From: Campylobacteraceae bacterium
GTDB taxonomy: Bacteria; Campylobacterota; Campylobacteria; Campylobacterales; Sulfurovaceae
DNA: 13,444 bases
Direction: 5' to 3'
Assembly (NCBI GenBank): GCA_027056615.1
Contig: JALUKJ010000105.1
Span: forward strand, 1 to 13,444
Shown here in pieces: positions 6,915 through 13,444 of the stretch. Position numbers and translations under genes: made by a program. Numbering within the stretch: the stretch's first letter is position 1; every line of letters begins with the position of its first letter. The notes under the pieces were generated by a model. The model saw only the letters and a program-made list of their open reading frames with translations, made no database searches and was not told the origin of the DNA.

Positions 6915-8300
6915 TTAAAAGATTTTCGATGCCCACTGCATAAAGTTTTGCACGGGATTGTTTTTATTGTTTTTTGGTTCTTGACTTAAGTCTTTAAATA
7001 GGTCATTACTATTTTCTTTCTCCTCTTCAAATGAGGGAGTAGAGACAGAAATTTTAGGTTTAGATACATTATTTAAAGTTTGAATATTTGCAATATCTTG
7101 TAGTGATTTTTTTGGATGATACTCTTTTGAATGAAGCATTGTTTTACTTCCATCAAGTTCATATTCTGTATGTTCACCTGATTCATAAGAGATAAGACCA
7201 ATAACAGTTGAAAATTCAGGAGCATCTAAATCTTTTGATATATTGGTAATATTTGTTGGTTTTCCAATTCGTATAGGCAAATTTGGCATCAATGCTTGTG
7301 CCAACTCTCTTGTTCCTTCAATATGTGTCATACCACCTGTTAAAACTACTCCTGCTCCAAGTTGACTTCTTAGTCCACTCTGTTCTAATGAGTTAGTTAA
7401 AAGTCCAAGTGTCTCTTCCATTCGACTATAGATTATACTATGTACAATATCTAGTGAGACAGGGTTTACCTTTGTATCATCACCTATAATAGGTAGATGA
7501 ATCTCTTCTGGCTCTTTTTGGAAGAGGCTTCCTTTTATTATTTTAAGCTCTTCAGCTGCTTCAAGTGGAGTATGTAGTGCTACAGATAAATCATTTGTTA
7601 TATGGTTTGAACCAACCGATAAGAAGTCATTATACTGAATTGCATTTCCTACATGTATAACAAGATTAGAGGTTTGACCACCTAAGTCAATTACGGCTAC
7701 ACCTCTCTCTTTATCATCTTCTGATGTTATAGCCAAAGAAGAAGCATAACCTGAAAGAACTACTCTTGCTATGTCGATTCCTGCTGCATGAACAGCTTTT
7801 TTTAAATTTCCAAGATTTGATTTGCTTGTCATAATAATATGTGTGTCAACTTCCATACGACTAGCATTCATTCCATTTGGGTCTTCTATAAAATCTTGTT
7901 CATCTATTTTAAATTTATAAGGTAATACATGTAAAATTTCAAACTCATTAGGAATATTTGCATTATAGAGTGCTGTTTGCATAACACGGTTAATTTCATT
8001 AATTGAAATCTCTTGATTTGGAATATTGACAACACCTGATGATTTTAGACTCTTGACATAAGCACCAGAGATTGAGATTGTCGCTCTTGTTAAATTTATT
8101 CCTGCAACACGTTTGGCATCATCAACAGCATCTTTTATTGATTTAGAAGCTAACTCTATGTTTGAGATAGCTCCCTTTTTGATACCATGAGATTTACTGA
8201 TACCATGACCAGCAATCTCTATATGATCATTTTTCATTTCACCAATAATCGCACATATTTTCGTAGAACCGATGTCTATAGCTAAAATGGGCATGTTCAC
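6915..8300 (-). CDS. ftsA: Cell division protein FtsA, membrane tether for FtsZ
   Basis: An actin-fold ATPase that anchors FtsZ filaments to the membrane. Numbering from the chosen GTG (461 residues): phosphate-1 loop A-I-D-I-G-S-T-K (7-14), phosphate-2 loop V-I-D-L-G-G-Q-T (203-210), adenosine loop V-L-T-G-G-M (319-324). A variable low-complexity tail (about 390-445) ends in the amphipathic membrane-targeting helix NPVQNFMQWASKIF (448-461). For the start, AAGGA at 8312-8308 is 7 nt before GTG 8300 and 13 nt before ATG 8294, so GTG is preferred and ATG (459 residues) is the alternative. An in-frame TTG at 8333 would add residues unlike other FtsA proteins and has no ribosome site. The gene lies 36 nt after the PpiD-like gene. 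Confidence 0.95.
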   Translation of the reverse strand: MNMPILAIDIGSTKICAIIGEMKNDHIEIAGHGISKSHGIKKGAISNIELASKSIKDAVDDAKRVAGINLTRATISISGAYVKSLKSSGVVNIPNQEISINEINRVMQTALYNANIPNEFEILHVLPYKFKIDEQDFIEDPNGMNASRMEVDTHIIMTSKSNLGNLKKAVHAAGIDIARVVLSGYASSLAITSEDDKERGVAVIDLGGQTSNLVIHVGNAIQYNDFLSVGSNHITNDLSVALHTPLEAAEELKIIKGSLFQKEPEEIHLPIIGDDTKVNPVSLDIVHSIIYSRMEETLGLLTNSLEQSGLRSQLGAGVVLTGGMTHIEGTRELAQALMPNLPIRIGKPTNITNISKDLDAPEFSTVIGLISYESGEHTEYELDGSKTMLHSKEYHPKKSLQDIANIQTLNNVSKPKISVSTPSFEEEKENSNDLFKDLSQEPKNNKNNPVQNFMQWASKIF

Positions 8301-8336
8301 GATCTCATCCTTAGTTCTCAAATCTCTTGTCAAATT

Positions 8337-9791
8337 CTAATAAAGTTCAGTTGGATATTTTTTATCTAACATTTTCATCAAATTTGATTGAAAGTTTTGA
8401 TTCTTAACCATATTGGCACTTTTATGCAACTTTTTGGTCTCATTATTCTCAAGTGGAATCAATTTTTGTTCGATAATTTTGTAAACCATTACTTTACTTC
8501 CTATAGGAATGATACCCTTTTCTTGCTCAGAAGTAAAGAGGCTAGAGATAAAATTTGAGGTTTCTTGTTTATTTATATCTAAATTTTGTGTTTCTACGTT
8601 ATCTAGTGTGATAAAAGTTGACACATTTAGTTCTTCATTGTCAATATTTGTCAATTTTTCTTCAGCAAGAAGAGATAATGCTTTTTTCTCAGCTTCAACT
8701 TGATATATAGGGGTAATTTCAGCTTTAACCTCTTCAAATGTTTTAGTAACAGGGGTAATAATATTAATAATTTTCACAGATGCATATCTATTGTTTACAA
8801 CTTTTGGTTTAATAAGCTCTCCCTTGGAGTGATTTGCTATCTCTTGCCACAATTTTTTAGATAGTTTAGGATTATTAATATCAAGAGTAAGGGTTTCATC
8901 GAAATTTAACTCTCCCTTTTTTAATTGAATATATCTTTTTAAAGCAGTTTTTTTACTTTTGGCAACTTTAGTGGCCTCTTTAACCCACTCTTTTACCTCT
9001 TTAAACTCTAAAATTTTCCCATCTTTGTCTGTGTAGTTAAATCTATTTTTATTATAATACTCTTCAACTTCTTTATCAGTTACTGGAGTATCTTTTGTCT
9101 GGGTCCATTGCACCTCTAAGGTATATTTTGTTGGTGTTTTATATTGCTCTTTTCTTGGCTCCCAAAACTTTTTTAATTTTGCATCATCAATAGTAACATT
9201 TACATCTTTATTGGTAAGTAGAGTATACTTTAACTTATCAGCAACTTCGTAAGAGATTTTAAAAGCGTTGTACTCATTTTCTAAACTTTTAGCATTAAGC
9301 ATTTTAAATGTTTTTTGTATGGTCAGTTGATTCATAAGATTATCTTCAAATGTTTCATGGCTTAACCCTCTATTTTGTAGATAGTTATCATAAATTTTTC
9401 TATCAAACTTTCCATTACTTTGAAAAGCAGGAACAGAAGCTAACTCTTTTGCAGCTTCTTCTTCAGTAACAATAATTCCAAATTCTTTTGCAAGGTTTAA
9501 AAGTTTTGCTTCTGCTGCCATATTTCTAATAACTTTACCTTGAAGACCCATCTGTTTTGCTTGTTTCTCATCGAATTTGCCTTGCATCATTTGGTTATAT
9601 TGTTGAAAAATTTGGCTGTATTCCATTTGAAATTTATCTTTAGAGAGTTTTATGTCACCTACTTGACCGATGTTATTACTCTTTAGTCCAGCAGAACCAC
9701 CAATGACTGCTGTTGAAAGTATAAATGAGAGTGCAGCTATCCACATGATGATAACTGTAAATTTGTTGTTGTGTTGCATCCAACTTATCAT
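8337..9791 (-). CDS. PpiD/SurA-N-like membrane-anchored periplasmic chaperone
   Basis: A 484-residue protein with PpiD architecture: a short cytoplasmic N terminus, one membrane segment (about 11-33), then a periplasmic SurA-N-type helical domain (about 40-185, including VGDIKLSKDKF and a segment resembling E-A-K-L-L-N-L-A-K-E-F-G-I). The rest (about 186-484) is Lys/Glu-rich. A parvulin PPIase core is not obvious: I cannot find the usual FxxxAxxxSxDxxS pattern, so it may be a chaperone without isomerase activity. It is probably the counterpart of the gene that precedes ftsA in Campylobacter. TAAGG at 9805-9801 lies 9 nt before ATG 9791; the second ATG at codon 5 lacks such a site. It is first in the minus-strand run and probably carries the main promoter for ftsA and ftsZ. 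Confidence 0.82.
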   Translation of the reverse strand: MISWMQHNNKFTVIIMWIAALSFILSTAVIGGSAGLKSNNIGQVGDIKLSKDKFQMEYSQIFQQYNQMMQGKFDEKQAKQMGLQGKVIRNMAAEAKLLNLAKEFGIIVTEEEAAKELASVPAFQSNGKFDRKIYDNYLQNRGLSHETFEDNLMNQLTIQKTFKMLNAKSLENEYNAFKISYEVADKLKYTLLTNKDVNVTIDDAKLKKFWEPRKEQYKTPTKYTLEVQWTQTKDTPVTDKEVEEYYNKNRFNYTDKDGKILEFKEVKEWVKEATKVAKSKKTALKRYIQLKKGELNFDETLTLDINNPKLSKKLWQEIANHSKGELIKPKVVNNRYASVKIINIITPVTKTFEEVKAEITPIYQVEAEKKALSLLAEEKLTNIDNEELNVSTFITLDNVETQNLDINKQETSNFISSLFTSEQEKGIIPIGSKVMVYKIIEQKLIPLENNETKKLHKSANMVKNQNFQSNLMKMLDKKYPTELY

Positions 9792-9904
9792 ATTCTATTG
9801 CCTTAGTTTAAAATTTGCCTAATTTTAGTCTACTTGTTATTAATTATTAATGAAAAAATCACGTTATACATTGTATATTTCTCCTAAAAAAGGCAATTTA
9901 TATA
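9792..9904. promoter_or_regulatory. Divergent promoter region between the ppiD-ftsA-ftsZ run and bioA
   Basis: A 113-bp AT-rich gap between divergent starts. On the minus strand, TAAAAT at 9827-9822 is a plausible -10 box about 30 nt before the PpiD-like start, with an AT-rich upstream. On the plus strand, TATATT near 9874-9879 preceded by TG could be an extended -10 for bioA. Two perfect odd palindromes are present: ATTAAT-T-ATTAAT (9839-9851) and TATACA-T-TGTATA (9865-9877), the latter covering the proposed bioA -10. They could be operators, but in such AT-rich DNA short palindromes arise easily. The bioA ribosome site is weak (AGG at 9891-9893, 11 nt from the ATG). Confidence 0.45.
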
Positions 9905-11206
9905 ATGAAAAATAAGAATACTCAAATTGTAACAGAAGATTTAAAGAATATTTGGCACCCTTGTACTCAGATGAAAGACCATGAAACCTTGCCACTTATC
10001 CCTATTAAACGAGCGAAAGGAGTCTATCTATATGATTTCGATGATAAATCTTATATTGATGCTATTAGTTCATGGTGGGTAAATATCTTTGGTCATGTCA
10101 ATGAGCATATCTCTTCTAAAATTAAAGAGCAACTTGATACTTTAGAGCATGTACTTTTAGCAGGATTTACTCATAAACCAGCTGTTAACTTAGCAGAGAA
10201 AATTGTTAACTTAACCCCCAAAGGATTAGATAAAGTATTTTTTGCAGATAATGGTTCAAGTTCTGTAGAGGTAGCATTAAAGATGAGTTTTCATTATCAT
10301 AGAAACAGAGGAGAAAACCGTCCTCTTTTTCTCTCTTTAACAAACTCTTATCATGGTGAAACTATAGGTGCTTTAAGTGTTGGAGATGTAGAACTCTATA
10401 AAGAGACTTATGCTCCACTATTAATCTCTTGCATTCAAACTCCTGTACCAAAAGACCAAAGTAAGCAGAGTGCAAAAGAGGCAATAGTTGATTTAGAGAG
10501 AATTTTAAAAGAGCGTGGAGGTGAAATTTCAGCCTTTATTTTAGAACCACTTGTACAAGGAGCAGGATATATGCACATGTATCATCCTCTCTATATTACT
10601 TTAGCAAAAGAGGTTTGTGAAAAATATGGAGTACATCTTATTGCCGATGAGATTATGACAGGTTTTGGACGAACAGGAACAATGTTTGCTTGTGAACAAG
10701 CTGGTATTACTCCTGATTTTATGACCATCTCAAAAGGGCTTACAGGTGGGTATTTGCCACTTGCTCTAACGGTGACAACATTAGATATTTACAAAGCTTT
10801 TTATTGTGACTACAATGAGTATAAAGCCTTTTTGCACTCACACTCATATACAGGAAATCCATTGGCTTGTACATCTGCACTTGCAACCATAGAGCTTTTT
10901 GAAGCCTCGGATGTGTTAGGTGAAAATAGAAAAAAATCAACCTATATTTTAGAAAAACTAGAGAAGTTTAAAACCTTAAAAAATGTAAAAGAGGTAAGAC
11001 AAACAGGTATGATTTCAGCTATTGAGCTAAAAGGCTATACTCCACAAGAGCGAATTGGTCTTAAAGTTTATGAGTATGGACTAGAGCATGGAGTACTATT
11101 ACGCCCATTAGGTCATATTGTCTACTTTATGCCACCTTATATCATTACTTATGATGAAATAGATAAGATGATAGATACAGCTTATGAGGCGATTGTAAGA
11201 TTGTAG
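9905..11206 (+). CDS. bioA: Adenosylmethionine-8-amino-7-oxononanoate aminotransferase (BioA)
   Basis: A 433-residue PLP enzyme of fold type I, class III. It converts KAPA to DAPA in biotin synthesis with S-adenosylmethionine as the usual amino donor. The BioA-specific start W17-H-P-C-T-Q-M-K-D-H is present, with S-S-W-W-V-N-I-F-G-H (55-64) in the substrate pocket. Other landmarks are F-A-D-N-G-S-S-S (113-120), Y149-H-G-E-T (149-153), D248 in IADEIMTGFGRTG for the PLP nitrogen, Schiff-base K277 in ISKGLTGG, the segment HSHSYTGNPLAC (311-322), and R400 in LLRPLGHIVYFMPPY. Full length with all key residues, cytoplasmic. The gene stands alone on the plus strand. Its last 25 bases overlap the convergent cobB 3' end. 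No other bio gene is in the window. Confidence 0.95.
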   Translation: MKNKNTQIVTEDLKNIWHPCTQMKDHETLPLIPIKRAKGVYLYDFDDKSYIDAISSWWVNIFGHVNEHISSKIKEQLDTLEHVLLAGFTHKPAVNLAEKIVNLTPKGLDKVFFADNGSSSVEVALKMSFHYHRNRGENRPLFLSLTNSYHGETIGALSVGDVELYKETYAPLLISCIQTPVPKDQSKQSAKEAIVDLERILKERGGEISAFILEPLVQGAGYMHMYHPLYITLAKEVCEKYGVHLIADEIMTGFGRTGTMFACEQAGITPDFMTISKGLTGGYLPLALTVTTLDIYKAFYCDYNEYKAFLHSHSYTGNPLACTSALATIELFEASDVLGENRKKSTYILEKLEKFKTLKNVKEVRQTGMISAIELKGYTPQERIGLKVYEYGLEHGVLLRPLGHIVYFMPPYIITYDEIDKMIDTAYEAIVRL

Positions 11207-12447
11207 TTGGCTCTAAACATTGTATGTAAGTAAGTACCAAGTACCTTATCTTTAGTCCAAGAGCTAACATTTCCTTTCCCATTAGGAGTTTTAGAAAGAA
11301 TATTAAACCCTTTCTTTAAACTCTCATCTGTTGGCTTTGTATAGTGAAAAGCATGACCTTTAATTCCTTGTTCATTGTAGTAATACCCTAAACGGTTAAA
11401 TCGTTTATCAAGAGTAAACTCTATATCTAAGATTCCACTCATATTTTTCTCATCAACACCCTTACTAAGGTACAAAAGCCCTGCACACTCTGCATAGATA
11501 GCTTTTGTTTTAGAATGTTCTATAAGTGAGTTTTTAAAATTATTAGAGTTTTTAACTCTCTCATAGGCTTTATCTGTCTCTACATATCCACCACAGATAT
11601 AGACTATATCAGTGTTAGAAGGAATTTTTTCATCTTTGGTTGAGTCTACTATTACTACTTTAGTAAAAAGCTCTTTTAAGAAGTTTATGTTGTCATGGTA
11701 TAAAAAAGAGAAGTTTTTATCTTTTACTATGGCTAGTTTTTTATCTGTTTTTTTTATGGGTGGAAAGGGATATTGTGATTGAGTTTGGTTTTGTTGGTGC
11801 GATGGCAATCGCACCCTACGTAGCTTTTCTAGGTCTATGTGTTCTAAAACCTCTTTACTGATTTGTTCTATTTTAGATAAATCTTTTAAATCTAGTCCTA
11901 AATGGGTGTTACTTAGAGCAGGAAGTTTTTTTTGAATCCACCCTAGTACCACAATATTTGGGTGGTCTTGCTCTATTTGGTTTTTAATTAATTCATAGTG
12001 CATTTTAGAGGAGAGGTTATTTAAAACTATACCCTTAATTGTATTGTCTGGTTTATACTCCAATAGACCTTTAAGTACAGCCGAGATAGTAATATAACTT
12101 CCTCCTCCATCAAGTAGCAAAATAGTAGGAACATTTAGAAGCTTACTTATCGAATAGGCAGAGCAACCTTTATTGTCACCATCATAAAAGCCCATTACTC
12201 CTTCAAGAATATTTACTTGTTTATTACTGTAGTAGTCATAAAGCCACTTTACTTGCTCTTCATTCATAATAAAACTATCTAAATTTACCGAATCAGTCCC
12301 ACAAACTATTTTATGAAACTGTGGGTCGATAAAGTCAGGACCTATTTTAAAAGGTTGCACAGACTCCCTAAAGTACCATAAAAGAGCAGTTGTGAGTATG
12401 GTTTTACCTTGATTTGAAGCAGTAGCAGAGATACAGAGACTTAACAT
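11182..12447 (-). CDS. cobB: Cobyrinate a,c-diamide synthase (CobB/CbiA family) with a translated REP-like insert
   Basis: A 421-residue two-domain enzyme that amidates the a and c side chains of cobyrinic acid with ATP and glutamine. The N-terminal dethiobiotin-synthetase-like domain has the P-loop variant A8-T-A-S-N-Q-G-K15-T16, K-I-G-P-D-F-I-D-P (34-42) and L-E-G-V-M-G-F-Y-D-G (81-90). The C-terminal class-I glutaminase domain has C-G-G-Y (285-288), nucleophile C321 in AECAGLLYLS, H-A-F-H-Y (365-369) and H408 in GTYLHTMF. The interdomain linker (about 207-236) holds codons 211-218 encoded by a REP-like hairpin, followed by a Gln-rich stretch. The start directly abuts the cobJ stop (TAG then ATG, no gap). 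The 3' end overlaps bioA. The length is near normal for the family, so the insert sits in a tolerated, variable region. Confidence 0.92.
   Translation of the reverse strand: MLSLCISATASNQGKTILTTALLWYFRESVQPFKIGPDFIDPQFHKIVCGTDSVNLDSFIMNEEQVKWLYDYYSNKQVNILEGVMGFYDGDNKGCSAYSISKLLNVPTILLLDGGGSYITISAVLKGLLEYKPDNTIKGIVLNNLSSKMHYELIKNQIEQDHPNIVVLGWIQKKLPALSNTHLGLDLKDLSKIEQISKEVLEHIDLEKLRRVRLPSHQQNQTQSQYPFPPIKKTDKKLAIVKDKNFSFLYHDNINFLKELFTKVVIVDSTKDEKIPSNTDIVYICGGYVETDKAYERVKNSNNFKNSLIEHSKTKAIYAECAGLLYLSKGVDEKNMSGILDIEFTLDKRFNRLGYYYNEQGIKGHAFHYTKPTDESLKKGFNILSKTPNGKGNVSSWTKDKVLGTYLHTMFRANYNLTIAS
11796..11819 (-). repeat. REP-like hairpin (copy 2), in frame inside cobB
   Basis: Read on the minus strand: GTAG (11819-11816), then an 8-bp perfect stem GGTGCGAT / ATCGCACC (11815-11808 and 11803-11796) with a 4-nt loop. 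Its head GTAG-GGTG and orientation match copy 1 at 4005-4030, while the inner stem bases differ in a compensated way. It is read through in cobB, giving codons for R-V-R-L-P-S-H-Q (211-218) between the two enzyme domains, with no frame disruption. Its GC-rich arms contrast with the AT-rich coding sequence around it. Confidence 0.6.
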
Positions 12448-13230
12448 CTAATTTTTTAATTCCCCACTCATTTCATACTTATTTAAATACCCACGAGGAG
12501 TGAGTACCTGTCCATTGCTAGTATGCCGTGTTTGAGAATTTCCAACAATAATAAGCGTAGACATAGTAACTTCAGGGTGTTCTATATCTTGCTCTATTAA
12601 ATCAGTTGTCGTTGTTACGGTAATTTGCTCTTTATCTCGCCCCACATGAGAAGCAATAATAGCAATACGCTCTTCACCCTCACTCAATACCTTTAAAAAG
12701 TTCTGATAAGGCAAAATACGTTTTCTTGATTTTGGGTTATAGATTCCTAAAATCATATCAGCATCTAAACAGTTACGTACACGTTTATCTATAATATTTA
12801 TATCAGTCAACTTATCAGAGAGTGAAATGACTGCAAAATCTTGGCTAATAGGCGCTCCAATGCGTGAAGCTGTCGCTAAAAATGAGGTCACACCTGCCAC
12901 AGAAATTACTTCTATTTCGTCCCATAACTGTTGTTCGTCCATAAGTTCAGTAACAAGTGTTGCCATACCAAATACATTAACATCTCCATTAGAGATAATA
13001 CAAGTGGTTTTTCCATCTTTAGCATAGTTTATAGCTTCTTGACATCGTGCTATCTCTTTGGTCATTCCTGACATAAACAGAGGCTTATCACCTATGAGTT
13101 CTTTTAGCTCTTTGACGTAGTTACGATATCCGACTACTGCTTCACACTCATCTAGTGCGTTTAGTGCCTCTGTTGTCATGTATTGTGTGCCACCTGCACC
13201 TGAACTTAGTATGTATAGTTTTTTTGCCAT
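12448..13230 (-). CDS. cobJ: Precorrin-3B C17-methyltransferase (CobJ/CbiH)
   Basis: A 260-residue SAM-dependent tetrapyrrole methylase that methylates C17 and contracts the corrin ring. It has the N-terminal glycine loop S-S-G-A-G-G-T (9-15), V-V-G-Y-R-N-Y (32-38), the SAM-site loop I-S-N-G-D-V-N-V-F-G-M-A (79-90), V-A-G-V-T-S-F-L-A-T-A-S (111-122), Y-N-P-K-S-R-K-R (164-171), H-V-G-R-D-K-E (195-201) and the family-typical end T-P-R-G-Y-L-N-K-Y (244-252). The SAM loop deviates from the more common SSGDxGxYGM pattern at N81, N85 and F87. Length is standard for a single-domain CobJ, without the fused CbiG seen in some bacteria. AGGAG at 13242-13238 is 7 nt before the ATG. It follows a partial gene by 14 nt and abuts cobB, so they form one unit. 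Confidence 0.93.
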   Translation of the reverse strand: MAKKLYILSSGAGGTQYMTTEALNALDECEAVVGYRNYVKELKELIGDKPLFMSGMTKEIARCQEAINYAKDGKTTCIISNGDVNVFGMATLVTELMDEQQLWDEIEVISVAGVTSFLATASRIGAPISQDFAVISLSDKLTDINIIDKRVRNCLDADMILGIYNPKSRKRILPYQNFLKVLSEGEERIAIIASHVGRDKEQITVTTTTDLIEQDIEHPEVTMSTLIIVGNSQTRHTSNGQVLTPRGYLNKYEMSGELKN

Positions 13231-13244
13231 TATATCGCTCCTGA

Positions 13245-13444
13245 TTATGCTATGATTTTTTCTAATTCTTTACAGCTTATTAATTTAGGTTTAGACATTT
13301 TGATATAGTTGTCAACATCATTAAGAACAGATTTCACTTCAAGAATAAGATTATCATATAAGGAAGTAGGTATAGTTAATCCATTTAATTTAGCCATAAA
13401 AGTTTCTTGTGAATTTTTACTCAAGTCTACATCTACTACTAAAT
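13245..13444 (-). CDS. Unidentified protein, C-terminal part only (runs off the window)
   Basis: The minus strand stays open from the window edge to TAA at 13247-13245, giving 65 residues from codon 13442. It begins L-V-V-D-V-D-L-S-K-N, continues through KLNGLTIPTSLYDNLILEVK, and ends K-E-L-E-K-I-I-A. The stretch looks mostly helical in its second half, with no membrane segment, cysteine motif or metal site. I do not recognise it, and it does not resemble the C terminus of CbiG, CobM, CobI or CbiX as I know them. Its stop is 14 nt before cobJ in the same orientation, so it is probably co-transcribed with the cobalamin genes. Being open for 66 codons with sensible codon use supports a real gene, but the start lies outside the window. 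Confidence 0.6.
   Translation of the reverse strand, partial: LVVDVDLSKNSQETFMAKLNGLTIPTSLYDNLILEVKSVLNDVDNYIKMSKPKLISCKELEKIIA

Noticed and set aside
8301..8333. In-frame TTG start adding 11 residues to FtsA
   Set aside because: There is no ribosome site before it, the extra residues are not FtsA-like, and AAGGA at 8312-8308 points to the downstream GTG/ATG.
9865..9877. BirA-type biotin operator upstream of bioA
   Set aside because: The half sites do not resemble the known BirA operator. A short AT-rich palindrome is weak evidence.
13231..13444. Cobalamin riboswitch upstream of cobJ
   Set aside because: The stretch is an open coding frame to within 14 nt of cobJ and shows no B12-box-like segment that I can recognise.

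Overview
This is an AT-rich chromosomal window that looks like a Campylobacterota (epsilonproteobacterial) genome, most like the Sulfurimonas/Arcobacter-type free-living members. The main reasons are the gene order SurA/PpiD-like chaperone - ftsA - ftsZ, the roughly 600-residue UbiD-family decarboxylase of the kind those bacteria carry for menaquinone synthesis, the codon usage, and the lack of the mraZ/mraW/fts gene cluster around ftsZ. The assignment comes from protein recognition, not from any search. I see no rRNA, tRNA, CRISPR array, phage gene or transposase gene.

Layout. (1) 11-1302, plus strand: a two-gene coupled unit of a small alpha/beta hydrolase (YqiA/RBBP9-like) and a 240-residue protein that looks like a divergent member of the uracil-DNA-glycosylase fold. 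(2) 1303-1520: a convergent intergenic gap without a gene. It holds two perfect palindromes, one of which is a short terminal-inverted-repeat structure bracketed by a 4-bp direct repeat. (3) 1521-9791, minus strand: seven closely packed genes read as ppiD-like, ftsA, ftsZ, polysaccharide deacetylase, heme-c lipoprotein (DUF3365), ubiD-family decarboxylase, DUF4136 lipoprotein. Gaps are 36, 12, 5, 38, 75 and -4 bases. (4) 9792-9904: a 113-bp divergent promoter region. (5) 9905-11206, plus strand: bioA (biotin synthesis). (6) 11182-13444, minus strand: a cobalamin section with an unidentified partial gene, cobJ and cobB. The cobB 3' end overlaps the bioA 3' end by 25 bp.

How the genes fit together. 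The seven-gene run joins cell division (FtsZ ring and its membrane anchor FtsA) with envelope functions: an inner-membrane periplasmic chaperone, a secreted NodB-type deacetylase that probably acts on peptidoglycan or an exopolysaccharide, and two lipoproteins. The UbiD-type decarboxylase supplies the respiratory quinone. bioA, cobJ and cobB are cofactor-synthesis genes.

The most notable signal is a pair of related hairpins in the same orientation. Each has the tetranucleotide GTAG directly 5' of a stem that begins GGTG and has a 4-nt loop. One lies between the heme lipoprotein gene and ubiD. The other lies inside cobB, in frame, and encodes part of the linker between its two domains. The architecture matches REP elements mobilised by IS200-like TnpA_REP (RAYT) proteins, so cobB seems to carry a translated REP-like insertion.
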